Positions 9,173 to 11,205 of a stretch of DNA of 11,205 nucleotides are shown here, piece after piece. The first letter of the stretch is position 1; each line of letters opens with the position of its first letter. Position numbers and translations under genes: made by a program. This DNA is from an uncultured Oscillospiraceae bacterium (GTDB taxonomy: Bacteria; Bacillota; Clostridia; Oscillospirales; Oscillospiraceae): assembly GCA_910578505.1 (NCBI GenBank), contig CAJTPV010000059.1, positions 1-11,205 of the forward strand, written 5' to 3'. The notes beneath the pieces were generated by a model that saw nothing but the letters and a program-made list of their open reading frames with translations, ran no database searches and had not been told where the DNA came from.

Positions 9173-9217
9173 AAATATCTTGGGCTGACCGCCATGCAGC
9201 GGTGCCCTTCTGCCTTT

Positions 9218-9246
9218 ATTATACGCATACATTTCGATTTTGTCAA
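9218..9246 (-). promoter_or_regulatory. Antisense promoter, module B3
   Basis: On the minus strand TTGACA (9246-9241), 17-bp spacer, TATAAT (9223-9218). It diverges from uvrA. Confidence 0.85.
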
Positions 9247-9262
9247 GATACTGAAATCAGGC

Positions 9263-9292
9263 TTGCTTCCGCCCAGGCGGAATGGGTAAAAT
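9263..9292 (+). promoter_or_regulatory. Candidate uvrA promoter with a dyad in the spacer
   Basis: TTGCTT (9263-9268), 18-bp spacer, TAAAAT (9287-9292). A perfect dyad TTCCGCC-CA-GGCGGAA (9267-9282) lies between the hexamers. It does not match the Bacillus-type LexA box (CGAAC-N4-GTTCG). Confidence 0.45.
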
Positions 9293-9323
9293 ATTCGGAT
9301 AACGGAATAAGGAAGGTCTCCCC

Positions 9324-11205
<1,882 letters not shown>

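Larger units (their letters stand above)
8978..9205 (+). other. Long-range 5'-3' pairing in the B3 toxin mRNA
   Basis: Left arm 8978-8989 plus 8994-9006 (AAAA bulge) and right arm 9181-9205 pair over 25 positions, with four G-U. Confidence 0.65.
8921..9211 (-). ncRNA. Predicted antisense antitoxin RNA of module B3
   Basis: It would start near 9211 from the promoter at 9218-9246 and cover the B3 toxin gene. The CAGTGCTT/AAGCACTG stem is at 8921-8928 and 8976-8983. As with B2, no U-tract terminator is seen. Confidence 0.5.
8170..9246 (+). repeat. B array: three tandem type I toxin-antitoxin-like modules
   Basis: Units start at 8170, 8540 and 8910 (exact 370-bp period) and end at 8513, 8883 and 9246. 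B1 and B2 are nearly identical; B3 is more diverged. Each has a rightward consensus promoter, 5' hairpin, 28-aa ORF, stop-codon hairpin, a right arm complementary to the 5' UTR, and a leftward consensus promoter. Confidence 0.85.

Noticed and set aside
8170..9246. CRISPR-like array from the regular direct repeats
   Set aside because: The period is 370 bp, the repeated units contain promoters and a conserved ORF, and there are no short repeats with unique spacers.

Overview
The window looks like a chromosomal segment of a GC-rich member of the Clostridia (probably a gut Oscillospiraceae-like Firmicute; this is inferred from strong Shine-Dalgarno sites, TTGACA/TATAAT promoters, GC-rich housekeeping genes and typical clostridial accessory genes). 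Conserved anchors are the rplM-rpsI ribosomal operon (minus strand, 3403-2552), a TtcA-like PP-loop gene (3726-4451) and the 5' two thirds of uvrA (9324 to the window end). Accessory DNA lies on both sides of rplM-rpsI and fills the space before uvrA.

Region 1-2550 resembles the end of an integrated element lying against the 3' end of rpsI. It has the tail of an unknown plus-strand gene, a GC-rich hairpin-filled gap, a minus-strand operon of five small unrecognised genes (1754 to 435), and a divergent HTH regulator (1938-2189). The two transcripts leave from back-to-back promoters that share a TAGTGTAC motif. Between the regulator's terminator and the rpsI terminator are paired ATGCACCC repeats. 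No integrase is visible.

Region 2552-4451 holds rpsI and rplM with a long structured rplM leader, then the PP-loop gene. Region 4455-6643 holds a small unknown gene and an XRE regulator diverging from two tandem dyad operators, then an MFS exporter preceded by an 8-codon leader peptide whose last codon and stop lie in a 12-bp perfect hairpin arm (a candidate attenuator).

The most striking part is 6685-9246: five copies of a ~340-bp module built like a type I toxin-antitoxin locus. Each complete copy has a strong toxin promoter, a small hydrophobic ORF with a sequestered Shine-Dalgarno, a hairpin containing the stop codon, long-range 5'-3' complementarity, and a strong convergent antisense promoter. 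Two copies (A1 intact; A2 cut by an IS4-type remnant) encode or encoded a TxpA/BsrE-like holin-like peptide. Three tandem copies (B1-B3, exact 370-bp period) encode a 28-aa peptide starting MWKER that I do not recognise. The A and B toxins are unrelated, yet the surrounding RNA scaffold is plainly homologous, which suggests one antisense-controlled chassis carrying exchangeable toxins. Compensatory changes among B1-B3 support three separate RNA structures in the toxin mRNA. An XRE regulator and a 3' fragment of a second one sit between the A and B copies.
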